Shown here: positions 1 to 9,183 of the stretch, one piece after another
Layout of the letters: the number at the start of each line of letters is the position of its first letter
How positions within the stretch are numbered: position 1 is the stretch's first letter
Source of the DNA: Akkermansiaceae bacterium
GTDB lineage: Bacteria; Verrucomicrobiota; Verrucomicrobiia; Verrucomicrobiales; Akkermansiaceae
DNA: 64,000 nt
NCBI GenBank assembly: GCA_015062005.1
Contig: SUVL01000004.1
Location: forward strand, 38,462 to 102,461
Direction of reading: 5' to 3'
Program-made: the position numbers and the translations under genes
The notes under the pieces: model-generated
Databases searched by the model: none
What the model was told of the DNA's origin: nothing
Seen by the model: the letters and a program-made list of their open reading frames with translations, nothing else

Positions 1-2
1 CG

Positions 3-419
3 GCGGGCTCATCGCAGTGCTATGTGCTGGGGTACGAGGAATGCCGCGAGCTCATCGACAAGATGAAATTCGGCGCAGAATCCGACCTTTTCGGAAAGGA
101 GAAAGACGATTCCTTCCAGGGAGCGCTGGGCAATATCTACCAGAGCTTCGCCGGGGTCGACATCTACCCCACCATGGAAGAAAAAGCCGCCCGGCTGCTT
201 TACTTCACGGTCAAGAACCACGCGTTCTTCGATGGCAACAAGCGCATTGCCGCCGCCGTATTCCTCTACTTCCTGAACCGCAACAACGCGCTGTTCATCA
301 ACAGCGTCAAGCGCCTGGCCGATGCCACACTCGTGGCCCTGGTCATCCTCATTGCGGAATCCCGCCCGGATGAGATGGAGACCATCATCTCCGTCATCCT
401 CAACTGCATGCAGCAGTAA
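3..419 (+). CDS. RhuM/Fic-DOC family protein, C-terminal part (5' end outside window)
   Basis: The reading frame is open to the left edge of the window, so this is the 3' part of a longer gene; the GTG at 24 is not convincing as a start. The visible part carries the Fic/DOC signature HAFFDGNKR (His followed by F-x-D-G-N-K-R), the catalytic loop of enzymes that transfer AMP or another phosphate-containing group to hydroxyl residues of target proteins. The stretch before it (LGYEECRELIDKMKF) is like the linker seen in RhuM-Fic fusion proteins, so the missing N-terminus is probably a RhuM domain. The target is unknown. Such genes often sit in accessory or defence regions. Confidence 0.8.
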   Translation, partial: AGSSQCYVLGYEECRELIDKMKFGAESDLFGKEKDDSFQGALGNIYQSFAGVDIYPTMEEKAARLLYFTVKNHAFFDGNKRIAAAVFLYFLNRNNALFINSVKRLADATLVALVILIAESRPDEMETIISVILNCMQQ

Positions 420-482
420 AAAACCGGAGCAGGGCCCGGCGGGCGCTGCTCCGGTTATATATATAAATAAGGGTGTGATGCT

Positions 483-1115
483 TTACTCGGCCGCCGGGGT
501 CTCGGCGGGTTTTTCAGCCGGCGTTTCCTCGGGCTTGTCGGAGCCTTCGGGTCGTTCGCTGGCAGCGCTCACCATAAGCTCGCGGCCCATGAAGGGCTGG
601 CCATGCAACACCTCGGCAGCGCGCCTGGCATCATCGAGCATCTGCATTTCCACAAAGGCATAGCCCTTGCTCTTATACGTGCGCGGGTTGTAGATAATCT
701 CCACGCTGCGAACGTTGCCGAAACCCTTGAAGAGGTCCTCCAGCTCAGCCTCGGTAGCCTCGTAAGAGAGGTTGCCTACGTAGAGGCGGGCGTTGCGGGT
801 GGGAGCCACAGAGGCGGGGCGGCGGCGCTTTTCCTGGCGGGCGGCGGGGTTGCCGCCCTGGTTGCTGCGGCCCTTGGCCACGCGCACGTTCTCCTTGGGT
901 TTGCGCTTGTTGGGGTTCTGGTTGTCTTTCTTACCAGCATCATCCTTCTTCTTCTTACCAATACCAAAGAAGCCAAGAATGCGCTGCAACAGGGAGGGCT
1001 TGGGTGCCGGTGCCTCCTGTGCCCGCGGCATGCGGCGGCGGTAGGGGCGGCCCTTGTTGTTACGGCGGCGGCGGGCTCCCTGACCCTGCCGGCCTTGCGT
1101 ATGATGTTCAGCCAT
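483..1115 (-). CDS. RRM-domain RNA-binding protein
   Basis: This 210-residue protein has a basic, low-complexity N-terminal half (about residues 1-105, rich in R, K, Q, N and P) and one RNA recognition motif at about 109-186. The two RNP motifs are clear: RNP2 LYVGNL at 111-116 and RNP1 KGYAFVEM at 150-157, with the aromatic residues that stack on RNA. The C-terminal tail is acidic and Pro/Ala-rich. Bacterial single-RRM proteins (Rbp family) bind single-stranded RNA; the long basic N-terminal extension is unusual for them and could add non-specific nucleic-acid binding. It is transcribed away from carB. No RNA target can be inferred. Confidence 0.85.
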   Translation of the reverse strand: MAEHHTQGRQGQGARRRRNNKGRPYRRRMPRAQEAPAPKPSLLQRILGFFGIGKKKKDDAGKKDNQNPNKRKPKENVRVAKGRSNQGGNPAARQEKRRRPASVAPTRNARLYVGNLSYEATEAELEDLFKGFGNVRSVEIIYNPRTYKSKGYAFVEMQMLDDARRAAEVLHGQPFMGRELMVSAASERPEGSDKPEETPAEKPAETPAAE

Positions 1116-1475
1116 ATAGGTTATTGAATCGTATTTCTATCGTGTGGGGGGGAATCATGCCCGGCTCTGCCTGTACATTCCTGGCCGCCAGGGCATTTTG
1201 AGGATTTATTTCAGGGCATAGTATGCCCATAACTATGTTACTACTCCGCCGCGGCTTGGCAAGCTTAAATCGCGCCAGTAGAAGAAATATTTCCGGAATC
1301 CGGGTTTTCGGAATATGAACATTCCGGCCGGGAAATCTTCCTTTCATTACGGCATCCGTACCGGCATTATTTATGAAATCACCGGCTCAAGAGAGAATTT
1401 TTTTAGAGTTTAAGTGCATATAAGTCTTGCATTTTAGGTCGAATTGTGGCATATATCTGCAAGTTTACACTGACC
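1116..1475. other. Divergent intergenic region upstream of carB
   Basis: This 360-bp segment separates the RRM gene (minus) from carB (plus). I see no credible gene in it. It contains short palindromes (about 1215-1229, GGGCATA-g-TATGCCC, and 1309-1326, CGGAAT...ATTCCG). A weak carB promoter candidate is TTGTGG at 1444-1449, 16 bp, TACACT at 1466-1471, only 4 nt before the carB ATG. No riboswitch or attenuator was recognised. Confidence 0.4.
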
Positions 1476-4400
1476 ATGCCTAAAGACACATCTATCAAGA
1501 AGATTCTCGTCATTGGCTCGGGCCCCATTATTATCGGTCAGGGGTGTGAGTTTGACTACTCCGGAACACAGGCCTGCAAGGCTCTGAAACAAGAAGGTTA
1601 TGAAGTGGTGCTGGTGAATTCCAACCCAGCCACCATCATGACCGACCCGGAGACAGCTCCCCGCACTTATGTAGAACCGATTACGCCCGAATATGTAGAA
1701 AAAATCATTGCCCGCGAACGGCCGGATGCCATGCTGCCCACCCTGGGTGGCCAGACGGCCCTGAACTGCGCCATGGCCCTGCACAAGGCCGGCACGCTGG
1801 AGAAATACGGCGTGCGCATGATTGGCGCGGATGCTGAGGCAATCGACAAAGGCGAAGACCGCCAGAGTTTCAAGGATGCGATGATGCGCATCGGCCTGGA
1901 CCTGCCGGCCAGCGGCGTGGCCCACAACATGGCCGAGGCCTGGGACATCGCCAAGAATGTGGTGGGCAACTACCCGATGATTATTCGCCCGGCCTTCACG
2001 CTGGGTGGCACCGGCGGCGGCGTGGCCTACAACAAGACGGAGTTCGAGGAAATCGTTTCCCGCGGTCTGGATCTTTCCCCGGTGCACGAGGTGCTCATCG
2101 AGGAGAGCCTGCTGGGCTGGAAGGAAATCGAGATGGAGGTGATGCGCGACTGCGCGGATAACTGCATCGCTATCTGCTCCATCGAGAACCTGGACCCCAT
2201 GGGTATCCACACCGGCGACTCCATCACCGTGGCGCCGGCAATGACGCTGACGGCCCGCGAGTATGCGCTGGTGCGCCAAGCTTCGTTCGACATTATCCGC
2301 GAAATCGGCGTGAAGAGCGGCGGCAGTAACATTCAGTTCGCCATGTGCCCGCGCACAGGCCGCCTGGTGGTCATCGAGATGAACCCGCGCGTGAGCCGCT
2401 CCTCTGCCCTGGCTTCCAAGGCCACCGGTTTCCCCATTGCGAAGTTTGCGGCGAAGCTGGCCATCGGCTACACGCTGGATGAGCTGCGCAACGATATCAC
2501 CAAGGTGACGCCGGCTTCCTTCGAGCCGACGATTGACTACGTGGTGGTGAAGGTGCCGCGCTTCACTTTCGAGAAGTTCAAGAAGGCGGATGAGCGCCTG
2601 ACCACGGCCATGAAGAGCGTGGGCGAGGTGATGAGCATCGGCCGCACGTTCAAGGAATCCCTGCAGAAGGCGCTTCGCTCGCTGGAGACGGGCCGCTGGG
2701 GCTTCGGTTTCGACCTGAAGGACCCGAAGAACCCGACCCGCGATGAGATTGCAGCCAAGCTGGCCGTGCCGAATGCAGACCGTATCTTCTGGATTCAGAC
2801 CGCATATGTGAACGGCTGGACGCTGGAGGAAATCCAGGACCTGACGGATATTGACCCCTGGTTCCTGGACCAGCTCAAGCAGCTGGCTGAGGCCGGCATG
2901 AAGCTCAAGGACCTGGACCTGCTGGAAGCCAAGAAGATGGGCTTCTCCGACCGCCAGATTGCGCTGGCCCGCGGCTGCACCGAGGACGAGGTGCGCGCTG
3001 CCCGCAAGGCGCAGGGTGTGGTGCCCTGCTACCGCCTGGTGGATAGCTGCGCTGCGGAGTTCGAGGCCATCACGCCGTACTTCTATTCCTCTTACGGTGA
3101 GGAGAATGAGGCCCGCCAGACGGATACGAAGAAGATTATGATTCTGGGCGGTGGTCCGAACCGCATCGGCCAGGGTATTGAGTTCGACTACTGCTGCTCT
3201 CACGCATCCTTTGCGCTGAAGGAGCTGGGCTATGAGACCATCATGGTGAACTCTAACCCGGAGACCGTCTCCACCGACTTCGATACCTCCGACAAGCTTT
3301 ACTTCGAACCGCTTACGCTGGAAGATGTGCTGAACATCTGCGACCAGGAGAAGCCGGATGGCGTCATCGTGCAGTTCGGCGGCCAGACCCCGCTGAACCT
3401 GGCTGCTGCCCTGCAGGAGCGCGGTGTGCCCATCATCGGCACCAGCCCCCGCAGCATCGAGCTGGCCGAGGACCGCAAGTACTTCTCTGCCCTGCTGGAT
3501 GAAATCGGCCTGAAACAGGCTGAGGCCGGCACTGCCACGAATGAGGACGAGGCCGTGGAAGTGGCCAGCCGCATCGGTTACCCGGTGCTGGTGCGCCCGA
3601 GTTTCGTGCTGGGTGGCCGCGCCATGATGATTGTGTACGATGAGAAGGAGCTGCGCACCTACATGCGCGAAGCGGTGGATGCCTCCCCCGAGCGCCCGGT
3701 GCTGGTGGACCGCTTCCTGGAGCACGCCATGGAGATTGACGTGGACGTGATTGCGGACGGCGAGACGAGCGTGGTGGGTGCCATCATGCAGCACGTGGAG
3801 CCGGCCGGTATCCACTCCGGTGACTCAGCCTGCATGATTCCGCCGAACCGCGTGTCCGTGGGCATGCACAAGGAGATGATGCGCGCTGCCAAGGAACTGG
3901 CTGCCAAGCTGAATGTGAAGGGTCTCATGAATTGCCAGTTCGCCATCAAGGATGAGCAGCTGTATGTGATTGAGGTGAACCCGCGCGCTTCCCGCACGGT
4001 GCCCTTCGTGTCAAAGTCCATCGGGGTGCCGCTGGCCAAGCTGGCTGCCAAGGTGATGAGCGGCTGCAAGCTTAAGGACCTGGGCTTCACCAAGGAAGTG
4101 GTGCCGCCCTACTACACTGTGAAGGAGGCCGTGTTCCCCTGGAACCGCTTCCCGGGCATCGATGTGGTGCTGGGGCCGGAGATGCACTCCACCGGTGAGG
4201 TGATGGGCATCGACGCCGACCCGGAGGTGGCCTACCTGAAGAGCCAGATTTCGGCCTTCAACGCCCTGCCCAAGGAGGGTCTGGTGTTCATCTCGGTGAG
4301 CGACCGCGACAAGAGCATCGTCACGGAGATTGCCCGCACGATTGCCAAGGCCGGATTCGACATCTGCGCCACCAAGGGCACCATGATTCACCTGCTGCAG

Positions 4401-4697
4401 AACGGCATTGAGTGCGAGCGCGCCTACAAGGTGCACGAGCGCCGCCGCCCGGATATTGTGGACCGCATCAAGAACGGTGATATCGTGTTCGTCATCAACA
4501 CGCCCGGCTCCCACGACGCCCGCGAGGACGAGGTGGCCATCCGCGCCGCTGCGGTGAGCAGCAATATCTCCTACACCACGGACCTCTCCAGCGCCCGCGC
4601 CTGCGCCGCTGCCATGCTGCACGCCAAGAACAAGGAGACCCACGTGCGCACGCTGCAGGAATACCACGCCGAGGCTATGGCTGAGTATCAGAACTGA
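1476..4697 (+). CDS. carB: Carbamoyl-phosphate synthase large subunit
   Basis: CarB makes carbamoyl phosphate from bicarbonate, ATP and ammonia delivered by the glutaminase subunit CarA, feeding arginine and pyrimidine synthesis. The start at 1476 ([17 protein letters not shown]) matches the usual CarB N-terminus and gives 1,073 residues, the standard length; an in-frame GTG at 1446 would add ten atypical residues and lies in a possible -35 box. The two homologous ATP-grasp halves are visible: the first begins at [23 protein letters not shown] and the second at [21 protein letters not shown], each with its grasp domain, followed by the C-terminal MGS-like allosteric domain (from about residue 940). 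carA is not adjacent. Confidence 0.97.
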   Translation: MPKDTSIKKILVIGSGPIIIGQGCEFDYSGTQACKALKQEGYEVVLVNSNPATIMTDPETAPRTYVEPITPEYVEKIIARERPDAMLPTLGGQTALNCAMALHKAGTLEKYGVRMIGADAEAIDKGEDRQSFKDAMMRIGLDLPASGVAHNMAEAWDIAKNVVGNYPMIIRPAFTLGGTGGGVAYNKTEFEEIVSRGLDLSPVHEVLIEESLLGWKEIEMEVMRDCADNCIAICSIENLDPMGIHTGDSITVAPAMTLTAREYALVRQASFDIIREIGVKSGGSNIQFAMCPRTGRLVVIEMNPRVSRSSALASKATGFPIAKFAAKLAIGYTLDELRNDITKVTPASFEPTIDYVVVKVPRFTFEKFKKADERLTTAMKSVGEVMSIGRTFKESLQKALRSLETGRWGFGFDLKDPKNPTRDEIAAKLAVPNADRIFWIQTAYVNGWTLEEIQDLTDIDPWFLDQLKQLAEAGMKLKDLDLLEAKKMGFSDRQIALARGCTEDEVRAARKAQGVVPCYRLVDSCAAEFEAITPYFYSSYGEENEARQTDTKKIMILGGGPNRIGQGIEFDYCCSHASFALKELGYETIMVNSNPETVSTDFDTSDKLYFEPLTLEDVLNICDQEKPDGVIVQFGGQTPLNLAAALQERGVPIIGTSPRSIELAEDRKYFSALLDEIGLKQAEAGTATNEDEAVEVASRIGYPVLVRPSFVLGGRAMMIVYDEKELRTYMREAVDASPERPVLVDRFLEHAMEIDVDVIADGETSVVGAIMQHVEPAGIHSGDSACMIPPNRVSVGMHKEMMRAAKELAAKLNVKGLMNCQFAIKDEQLYVIEVNPRASRTVPFVSKSIGVPLAKLAAKVMSGCKLKDLGFTKEVVPPYYTVKEAVFPWNRFPGIDVVLGPEMHSTGEVMGIDADPEVAYLKSQISAFNALPKEGLVFISVSDRDKSIVTEIARTIAKAGFDICATKGTMIHLLQNGIECERAYKVHERRRPDIVDRIKNGDIVFVINTPGSHDAREDEVAIRAAAVSSNISYTTDLSSARACAAAMLHAKNKETHVRTLQEYHAEAMAEYQN

Positions 4698-4714
4698 TAC
4701 GCCCGCTGATTTGC

Positions 4715-4755
4715 ACCGCCCCCTTTCCCCAACCCGGAGAGGGGGCGGTTTTTTT
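4715..4755 (+). terminator. Intrinsic terminator of carB
   Basis: A GC-rich hairpin (outer arms ACCGCCCCC at 4715-4723 and GGGGGCGGT at 4741-4749, extended inward by five more pairs) is followed by seven T residues, 18 nt after the carB stop codon. Confidence 0.9.
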
Positions 4756-4756
4756 G

Positions 4757-4819
4757 ATTGACAATTGACAATTGACTATTGACTATTGACTATTGACTAT
4801 TGACTATTGACTATTGGCT
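4757..4819. repeat. Heptanucleotide tandem repeat, nine units (ATTGACW type)
   Basis: Nine consecutive 7-bp units, ATTGACA twice, ATTGACT six times, then ATTGGCT, follow the carB terminator directly. The exact period of seven continues in a different unit at 4833-4874. Confidence 0.9.
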
Positions 4820-4832
4820 TTCAGCACGCCTG

Positions 4833-4874
4833 ACTTCATACTTCGTACTTCCCACTTCGTACCTCGTACTTCTA
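4833..4874. repeat. Heptanucleotide tandem repeat, six units (ACTTCGT type)
   Basis: Six 7-bp units (ACTTCAT, ACTTCGT, ACTTCCC, ACTTCGT, ACCTCGT, ACTTCTA) end one base before the start codon at 4876, so this repeat forms the entire immediate upstream region of the next gene. Confidence 0.85.
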
Positions 4875-4875
4875 C

Positions 4876-6249
4876 ATGTCTACCCGGCCGATTTCCATTG
4901 CCTGCCTGCTTTACCTGCTGTTGCCCTGCCTGTTGTTTCTGGCGGGGTGGGTGCAGGCGTGGGTGGCCTGGCCGGTGGGGCTGGGGCTGGTGGCAGCGGT
5001 GCTGTGGGTGGCGCGGCAGTGTCCGGCGCGGCCGCTGCGGTGGAGTGGTGCAGGGGCTCTGCAGGTGGTGCTCCTGCTGCTGCTGGGGGCTCTGTGGGTG
5101 CTGACGACTGGCCCCTGGGGACTGGTGGAGCAGAGCGGTGATGCAACGGTGCGCAATGCGATTTATGCCTCCCTGGTGCGGGATGCATGGCCGCTGACGG
5201 TGGCGGGCGAACCTTTCGTGTATTACCTGGGTTTCTGGCTGCCCCCTGCCCTGGCGGCGAAGCTGGGCGCCCCGGCGGAGGCGGCGCTGCTGCTGTGGAT
5301 GCTGGCGGGGGTGTGGCTGGCGCTACTGGCTGTGGCCTGCGGGCAGGGCACGCGGCGGGCGCTGGTGTTCCTGCTCATCCTGCTGCTGCTGGGGGATATG
5401 CTGAACTGGGCCAACCGCGTTTATTACAAGCTTTTTGATGGTGAGCTGCAGGAGTGGGCCTTGTTCCTGGACCTGCATTTCACGCCCTCCTGCGTGCAGT
5501 TGCGGAATACTTTCAATCACTACCTGGCGCCGCTGGTGCTGCTGGGCATGCTGGCGGGCAGGCTGCTGCCAGCGCACTTCGGGCTGGCGGGGGTGGCGCT
5601 GGTGGGTATCTGCTCGCCGCTGGCGGCAGTGGCACTGCTGCCGCTGGTGCTGCTGCGCGGGGGCCGGAATGTGGTGAACCTGCCCACGGTAGCAGGGGTG
5701 GTGTATGCTGCCCTGCCCATGCTTTACCTGGCTGGTGGCTCAGGAAGCCAGGTGGCGTTCATGCGGCCGGAGGGTGCCTGCAGCCTGGCTGCGCTGAGTA
5801 GCGGGCAGCTCTGGCTGCGCTATGGTGCGCAGCTGCTGCTGGTGGCTGGCCCTGCCCTGCTCTTCCTGTGGCGCTGGCGCCGCACGGCCTGGTTTGCATC
5901 TTCCCTTTTGCTGGCCGCTACCATGCCCCTGCTCTGGCTCGGCCTGTGGAACAATGAATTCATCTACAAGGGCGCAGCGGTCATGTGGTTCTGCCTCTCC
6001 TGGCTCTATGCTGCCGCATGGCGCCACGCCAGAAGGCCTGGAAAGCTCGTTCTCGCGCTTTTTGTCCTCCTTTCCGCATCAGATGCCTACGGACAGCTTG
6101 CCGGCGCCCTGAAGAGCTTCTCTGCGCGTCCAGAGCTCAGGCAGCAGAATACCCGGAATGAGTGGCAGGAAAACCTGCACCAGCCCGATGATGCGCGCGC
6201 TGCGCAATTCAAGGGTAATCCGAAATGCCCTGCCCTGTTCAAGTTTTGA
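4876..6249 (+). CDS. Polytopic inner-membrane protein, unknown function
   Basis: The 457-residue product is almost entirely hydrophobic, with roughly ten to twelve predicted membrane segments separated by short loops. An early loop, about residues 75-120, is the most polar part and includes DATVRNAIYASLVRDAWP and then YYLGFWLPPALAAKL, an arrangement like the first periplasmic loop of GT-C glycosyltransferases and DUF2298-type proteins. I cannot see the catalytic acidic motif well enough to assign it. The C-terminus is a short soluble tail. The ATG at 4876 directly follows a heptad repeat and no Shine-Dalgarno sequence is visible. Confidence 0.7.
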   Translation: MSTRPISIACLLYLLLPCLLFLAGWVQAWVAWPVGLGLVAAVLWVARQCPARPLRWSGAGALQVVLLLLLGALWVLTTGPWGLVEQSGDATVRNAIYASLVRDAWPLTVAGEPFVYYLGFWLPPALAAKLGAPAEAALLLWMLAGVWLALLAVACGQGTRRALVFLLILLLLGDMLNWANRVYYKLFDGELQEWALFLDLHFTPSCVQLRNTFNHYLAPLVLLGMLAGRLLPAHFGLAGVALVGICSPLAAVALLPLVLLRGGRNVVNLPTVAGVVYAALPMLYLAGGSGSQVAFMRPEGACSLAALSSGQLWLRYGAQLLLVAGPALLFLWRWRRTAWFASSLLLAATMPLLWLGLWNNEFIYKGAAVMWFCLSWLYAAAWRHARRPGKLVLALFVLLSASDAYGQLAGALKSFSARPELRQQNTRNEWQENLHQPDDARAAQFKGNPKCPALFKF

Positions 6250-6280
6250 GCATTACTGACAGAGTGAACGCATATTTTCG

Positions 6281-6309
6281 TTGACTATAAGCGTTCTATC
6301 AGGCAGAAT
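6281..6309 (+). promoter_or_regulatory. Sigma70-type promoter
   Basis: TTGACT at 6281-6286, a 17-bp spacer and CAGAAT at 6304-6309, ending 10 nt before the ATG at 6320. It shows that an upstream in-frame TTG is the -35 box rather than a start codon. Confidence 0.65.
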
Positions 6310-6319
6310 AACGCACCTC

Positions 6320-6931
6320 ATGCGCTTCCCCCTCATCCTCATCAAGAATGGCAAAGATGCCTACCCCGAACTCATCACTGCCCCGTGGCAGCTGGGTCAG
6401 CCCGGGCTCGATGTGCTCCAGAAGCGCGATTCCTGGATGGGTTCCAACTGTTACATGGATGGCTTGTTCAGCCGCATCACCAATGTGAGCAGCAAACGCA
6501 AGGGCCGCTTCTGGGAAAGCCTGCTCCACCGCGCCGATGCCGCCTACTGGGATGTGCAGGTGGAAATGACCATGCTCAAGGACTATGACCTCGATGTCAT
6601 CAAGATGGAACTCATGCAGGCTGTGGAACAGGATGACATGAACCTTACGGAGTTCTACTCCCCGGAGTGCATCACCTACCTCATCAACCGCTGCTCTTCC
6701 TTTGCGGAAATCCTGGTCGTCGGTTGCCTCACCGGCATGTGGGATGCCCAGAACTCCACCGCCCACCTCCCTGCCCTGCATAACGACCCGGCCATGCGCG
6801 ATTGCGTTCCCTGCATCACTTCGAAGGAATACCTTGGCCCGCTCAGCGAAAGCCATATCCGCGAACTGGCTGCCAAGGTTGTTTTCTCCGAGCACGAAGG
6901 CCTCTTTGAGACCATTACCTCAGCGGAGTAA
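6320..6931 (+). CDS. Hypothetical protein
   Basis: The 203-residue product starts MRFPLILIKNGKDAYPELIT and has no signal peptide or membrane segment. It is mixed alpha/beta in character, with one Cys-containing stretch near the C-terminus (MRDCVPCITSKEYLG). I do not recognise the family. The ATG at 6320 is chosen because a promoter ends 10 nt upstream. The 3' end overlaps the convergent miaA gene by 12 nt. The coding strand is C-rich, unlike the G-rich gene before it. Confidence 0.6.
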   Translation: MRFPLILIKNGKDAYPELITAPWQLGQPGLDVLQKRDSWMGSNCYMDGLFSRITNVSSKRKGRFWESLLHRADAAYWDVQVEMTMLKDYDLDVIKMELMQAVEQDDMNLTEFYSPECITYLINRCSSFAEILVVGCLTGMWDAQNSTAHLPALHNDPAMRDCVPCITSKEYLGPLSESHIRELAAKVVFSEHEGLFETITSAE

Positions 6932-7846
6932 CGCCGCTATTCTCTCCGCTGTCTGCCGCGCTGTCTCCCCTGCACCGACTTCTATGGGCGTGAGCCATTT
7001 TTCACGTCGTAACCAGGTTCGCTGCCGCTTCGCATACTGTCGTGTAGCCAGACTTATCGCAGAAACGAGCTCAGAGCGCGTTAAACGGCCTTTCATGTAT
7101 TCCTGGATGTGTGACAGCCCAAGCGTCTTTGAGGCCGTTGTAGACAGCGTCAGGCCCTCCAGCGCGGCTACTTCTTCTATCGCACCATCACGCAGCATCT
7201 GCTCAGCGCGGCGCGCTATGCGCTCATCCAGTTCCCCTGTGTTGCGAACAATGCAGAAACCCGGTCCTGCAGGCTCCTGCCAGTTGTTCCTCCAGTATGA
7301 AAGCGGTTTGCCTCCCAAGATTACGATTTCAAGATTACGAACCACATAACGATGATTGCATAAATCAGTAGCCGCCGCTCCCTCCGGGTCTGCTTCCTGC
7401 AAACGTCGCACTGCTTCTTCAAGCGTGAGGGCATTCAATTCCTCGCGAAGCGCTGCATCCGACGGCGGCGCAGTAGAAATTCCGTGGGTTATAAACTTGA
7501 CATAAAGCCCTGAGCCTCCTGTATGTATGGGTAGCATGCCACCTTTTTGCATTTCAGAGCAAATCTCCTCTGCTCTGCGCGCATGTACAGCCGCATCATT
7601 GTTCTCCGTGGGCTCCATAAAGCCTACCAAGTGGTGCTTTACCCTGTCCATCTCCTCAATTGTAGGCGCTGCGGTAATGATTGGCATGCGTTTGTAGACC
7701 TGGTAGGCATCTGTGCTGATAATTTCAGCTTTGCCCATCAGTTCTGCCAACTCCACTGCAACTGCACTTTTGCCACTGCCGGTTGGTCCTAGTATGAAAA
7801 CCGGTTTTGTTCCACGTGGAACATTCACATCAGACTTTATCACCAT
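6920..7846 (-). CDS. miaA: tRNA dimethylallyltransferase
   Basis: MiaA transfers a dimethylallyl group to N6 of A37 in tRNAs that read codons starting with U. The P-loop GPTGSGKS is at residues 20-27 and is followed by the expected ISTDAYQVYKRMPI substrate loop, the family's (D/S)xxQ(V/I)Y region, and the TKxxxRRQxxW-like C-terminal motif in the form LATRQYAKRQRTWLRR. With the ATG at 7846 the protein has 308 residues; an ATG at 7858 is also possible. Both starts lie inside the end of the preceding DUF805 gene, so translation is probably coupled. A perfect parS-like palindrome (7808-7823) lies in codons 8-13. Confidence 0.93.
   Translation of the reverse strand: MVIKSDVNVPRGTKPVFILGPTGSGKSAVAVELAELMGKAEIISTDAYQVYKRMPIITAAPTIEEMDRVKHHLVGFMEPTENNDAAVHARRAEEICSEMQKGGMLPIHTGGSGLYVKFITHGISTAPPSDAALREELNALTLEEAVRRLQEADPEGAAATDLCNHRYVVRNLEIVILGGKPLSYWRNNWQEPAGPGFCIVRNTGELDERIARRAEQMLRDGAIEEVAALEGLTLSTTASKTLGLSHIQEYMKGRLTRSELVSAISLATRQYAKRQRTWLRREKWLTPIEVGAGETARQTAERIAALLR
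7808..7823. promoter_or_regulatory. parS-like site 1 (perfect)
   Basis: TGTTCCACGTGGAACA, a perfect 16-bp palindrome identical to the ParB-binding parS form known from pseudomonads, placed inside the miaA coding region. Confidence 0.85.
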
Positions 7847-8381
7847 ATTTGTTAGCATTAGGATTTCCTGGCAGCAAGGTAAGAATAAACAGAAACAGCG
7901 AAAGAAGGGAAAGAGGTAAATCCGCATAACGAAACCATTGTTCCATGTGGAACATTGTTTCACTGAAAACGTATTTGAAATCTGCTTCCTCCATAGCAAA
8001 TTGCGTTGCATAAAATACGCCTACACCGAAAAGTAGAGCTACTAGCAGGTAGTGTAAAATAATCCAAAAAGCACTCCAACCAACGTCATGTAAGCGACGC
8101 ACGTAGACAGAAAGCAGGGGTGTAGCTACATAAAGAGTTAAGCCTAAATTAATTATAAGAAAAAGAATGAAAACAGGTGCGTATGAAACAAGGAGAAAAG
8201 GTACAGGAATAAGAGTGATGAGTGTACCTATGATAGTAGCAGACCAGTATTCCATGCGTCCTGCCCTGCCGGTCATTCGGGCATAATTCTCCTTTCTGAG
8301 GCATTTTATGAACTCTGCCCAGGCTTGGGCAAGGAGTGTATCACGTGGAACAGGTGGAAGATTATCAGTGGCAGTACTCAT
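7830..8381 (-). CDS. DUF805 membrane protein (small form)
   Basis: This 183-residue protein belongs to the DUF805 (YhaH/YiiR-like) family of small membrane proteins of unknown role. The signs are the GRAGRMEYW entry motif, four hydrophobic segments, the central VRRLHDVGWSAFW motif and the GNPNANKYGD C-terminal signature. It overlaps the next upstream gene by 4 nt (ATGA) and runs into miaA. It is the third of three consecutive DUF805 genes that form one transcription unit with miaA. The DNA is noticeably more AT-rich than the rest of the window. Confidence 0.85.
   Translation of the reverse strand: MSTATDNLPPVPRDTLLAQAWAEFIKCLRKENYARMTGRAGRMEYWSATIIGTLITLIPVPFLLVSYAPVFILFLIINLGLTLYVATPLLSVYVRRLHDVGWSAFWIILHYLLVALLFGVGVFYATQFAMEEADFKYVFSETMFHMEQWFRYADLPLSLLSLFLFILTLLPGNPNANKYGDKV
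7939..7954. promoter_or_regulatory. parS-like site 2 (one mismatch)
   Basis: TGTTCCATGTGGAACA differs from the perfect palindrome at one central base. It is followed at once by TGTTTCACTGAAAAC, itself reminiscent of the TGTTTCACGTGAAACA form of parS with one base missing. Confidence 0.7.
8337..8352. promoter_or_regulatory. Degenerate parS-like site 3
   Basis: TGTATCACGTGGAACA matches the palindrome at 14 of 16 positions. It lies in the DUF805 coding sequence near its N-terminus. Confidence 0.45.
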
Positions 8382-9181
8382 GAGAATGAAAAGTATTTTC
8401 GGCTGAATCCATACTTGTTTATGCCTTTATCACTGTCGATGAATGCCGCAATGAGGAGGAAGAAATTGAGACAAGCACCAATTCCTGAAAGGACAAATAG
8501 AGCTGTGCCGTAGAAAGATGCCGCATCTACCAAGTCAGAATTAAAAAGAGCATCTACTGATTCCTCAATCCGCTCATCAGAGTACGGATAAAGATACTCG
8601 CTATCACAACTGATCATATACTCATCACTTACGATGCATGTACGCTCGTCAAACCATATCGCATCTCTAACGAGTGTGGAAAACTCAATGTAGGCAAAGG
8701 CAATCGGTATCGAAAAGAATGCCATCTGAAGAGAATCAAGCACAAAAGACAATGCAGACCACTTACCACTCACACCAAAATCATGCAATCTCCTTGCTGT
8801 TAAGAATACGCCGGGGACAATGACCAAGAGAACAATCAATAGCTGCAGCGCCATGAAAAGAAGAAATCCTGCTGACGAGAGAAAGGAATCAAGGACATGG
8901 ATATAGAAAAATAGCAGCGTCAATGAAGTCAGACACGCAAAGAAGGAGCTGATGATGATATAACTCCAAAACTCCTTACGCGTTGCCCTGCCCTGCCAGG
9001 TAAATAAGCGGTGCAAAAATGTGAAAGTAAAATGACTCCATATCGAGTTTCCTTCAGGGCGCAACCTTCTGCCGCAATGTGGGCAGTCCAGAGGCAATTG
9101 ATTGTTCTGAACCTGAAAGAAATTCCCGCATAAATCACAAGGAACTTCTTTTCCCGGTACATCAGGCAAGGGATATTCCAT
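8378..9181 (-). CDS. DUF805 membrane protein with N-terminal zinc ribbon
   Basis: The 267-residue product begins with a compact zinc-ribbon-like domain (CDLCGNFF, then CPHCGRR; residues 16-38), then a DUF805 domain with GRATRKEFW, several membrane segments, ARRLHDFGVSGKW and the C-terminal INKYGFS signature. A long hydrophilic insert rich in Asp, Glu and Ser lies between the third and fourth hydrophobic segments and is absent from the two neighbours. It is translationally coupled to the following gene (ATGA overlap). Function is unknown; the zinc ribbon suggests binding of a partner rather than catalysis. Confidence 0.8.
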   Translation of the reverse strand: MEYPLPDVPGKEVPCDLCGNFFQVQNNQLPLDCPHCGRRLRPEGNSIWSHFTFTFLHRLFTWQGRATRKEFWSYIIISSFFACLTSLTLLFFYIHVLDSFLSSAGFLLFMALQLLIVLLVIVPGVFLTARRLHDFGVSGKWSALSFVLDSLQMAFFSIPIAFAYIEFSTLVRDAIWFDERTCIVSDEYMISCDSEYLYPYSDERIEESVDALFNSDLVDAASFYGTALFVLSGIGACLNFFLLIAAFIDSDKGINKYGFSRKYFSFS

Positions 9182-9183
9182 AC

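Noticed and set aside
1434..3815. 793-codon open frame opposite carB
   Set aside because: It lies wholly antisense to a clearly identified gene; its His/Leu/Val/Gly/Ala-rich composition is the shadow of biased codon use on the other strand.
6281..6319. Upstream TTG, GTG or ATG starts for several genes (6281, 1446, 11488, 31232, 53836)
   Set aside because: Each lies in or before a promoter element of the same gene, and the added residues do not fit the family N-terminus.
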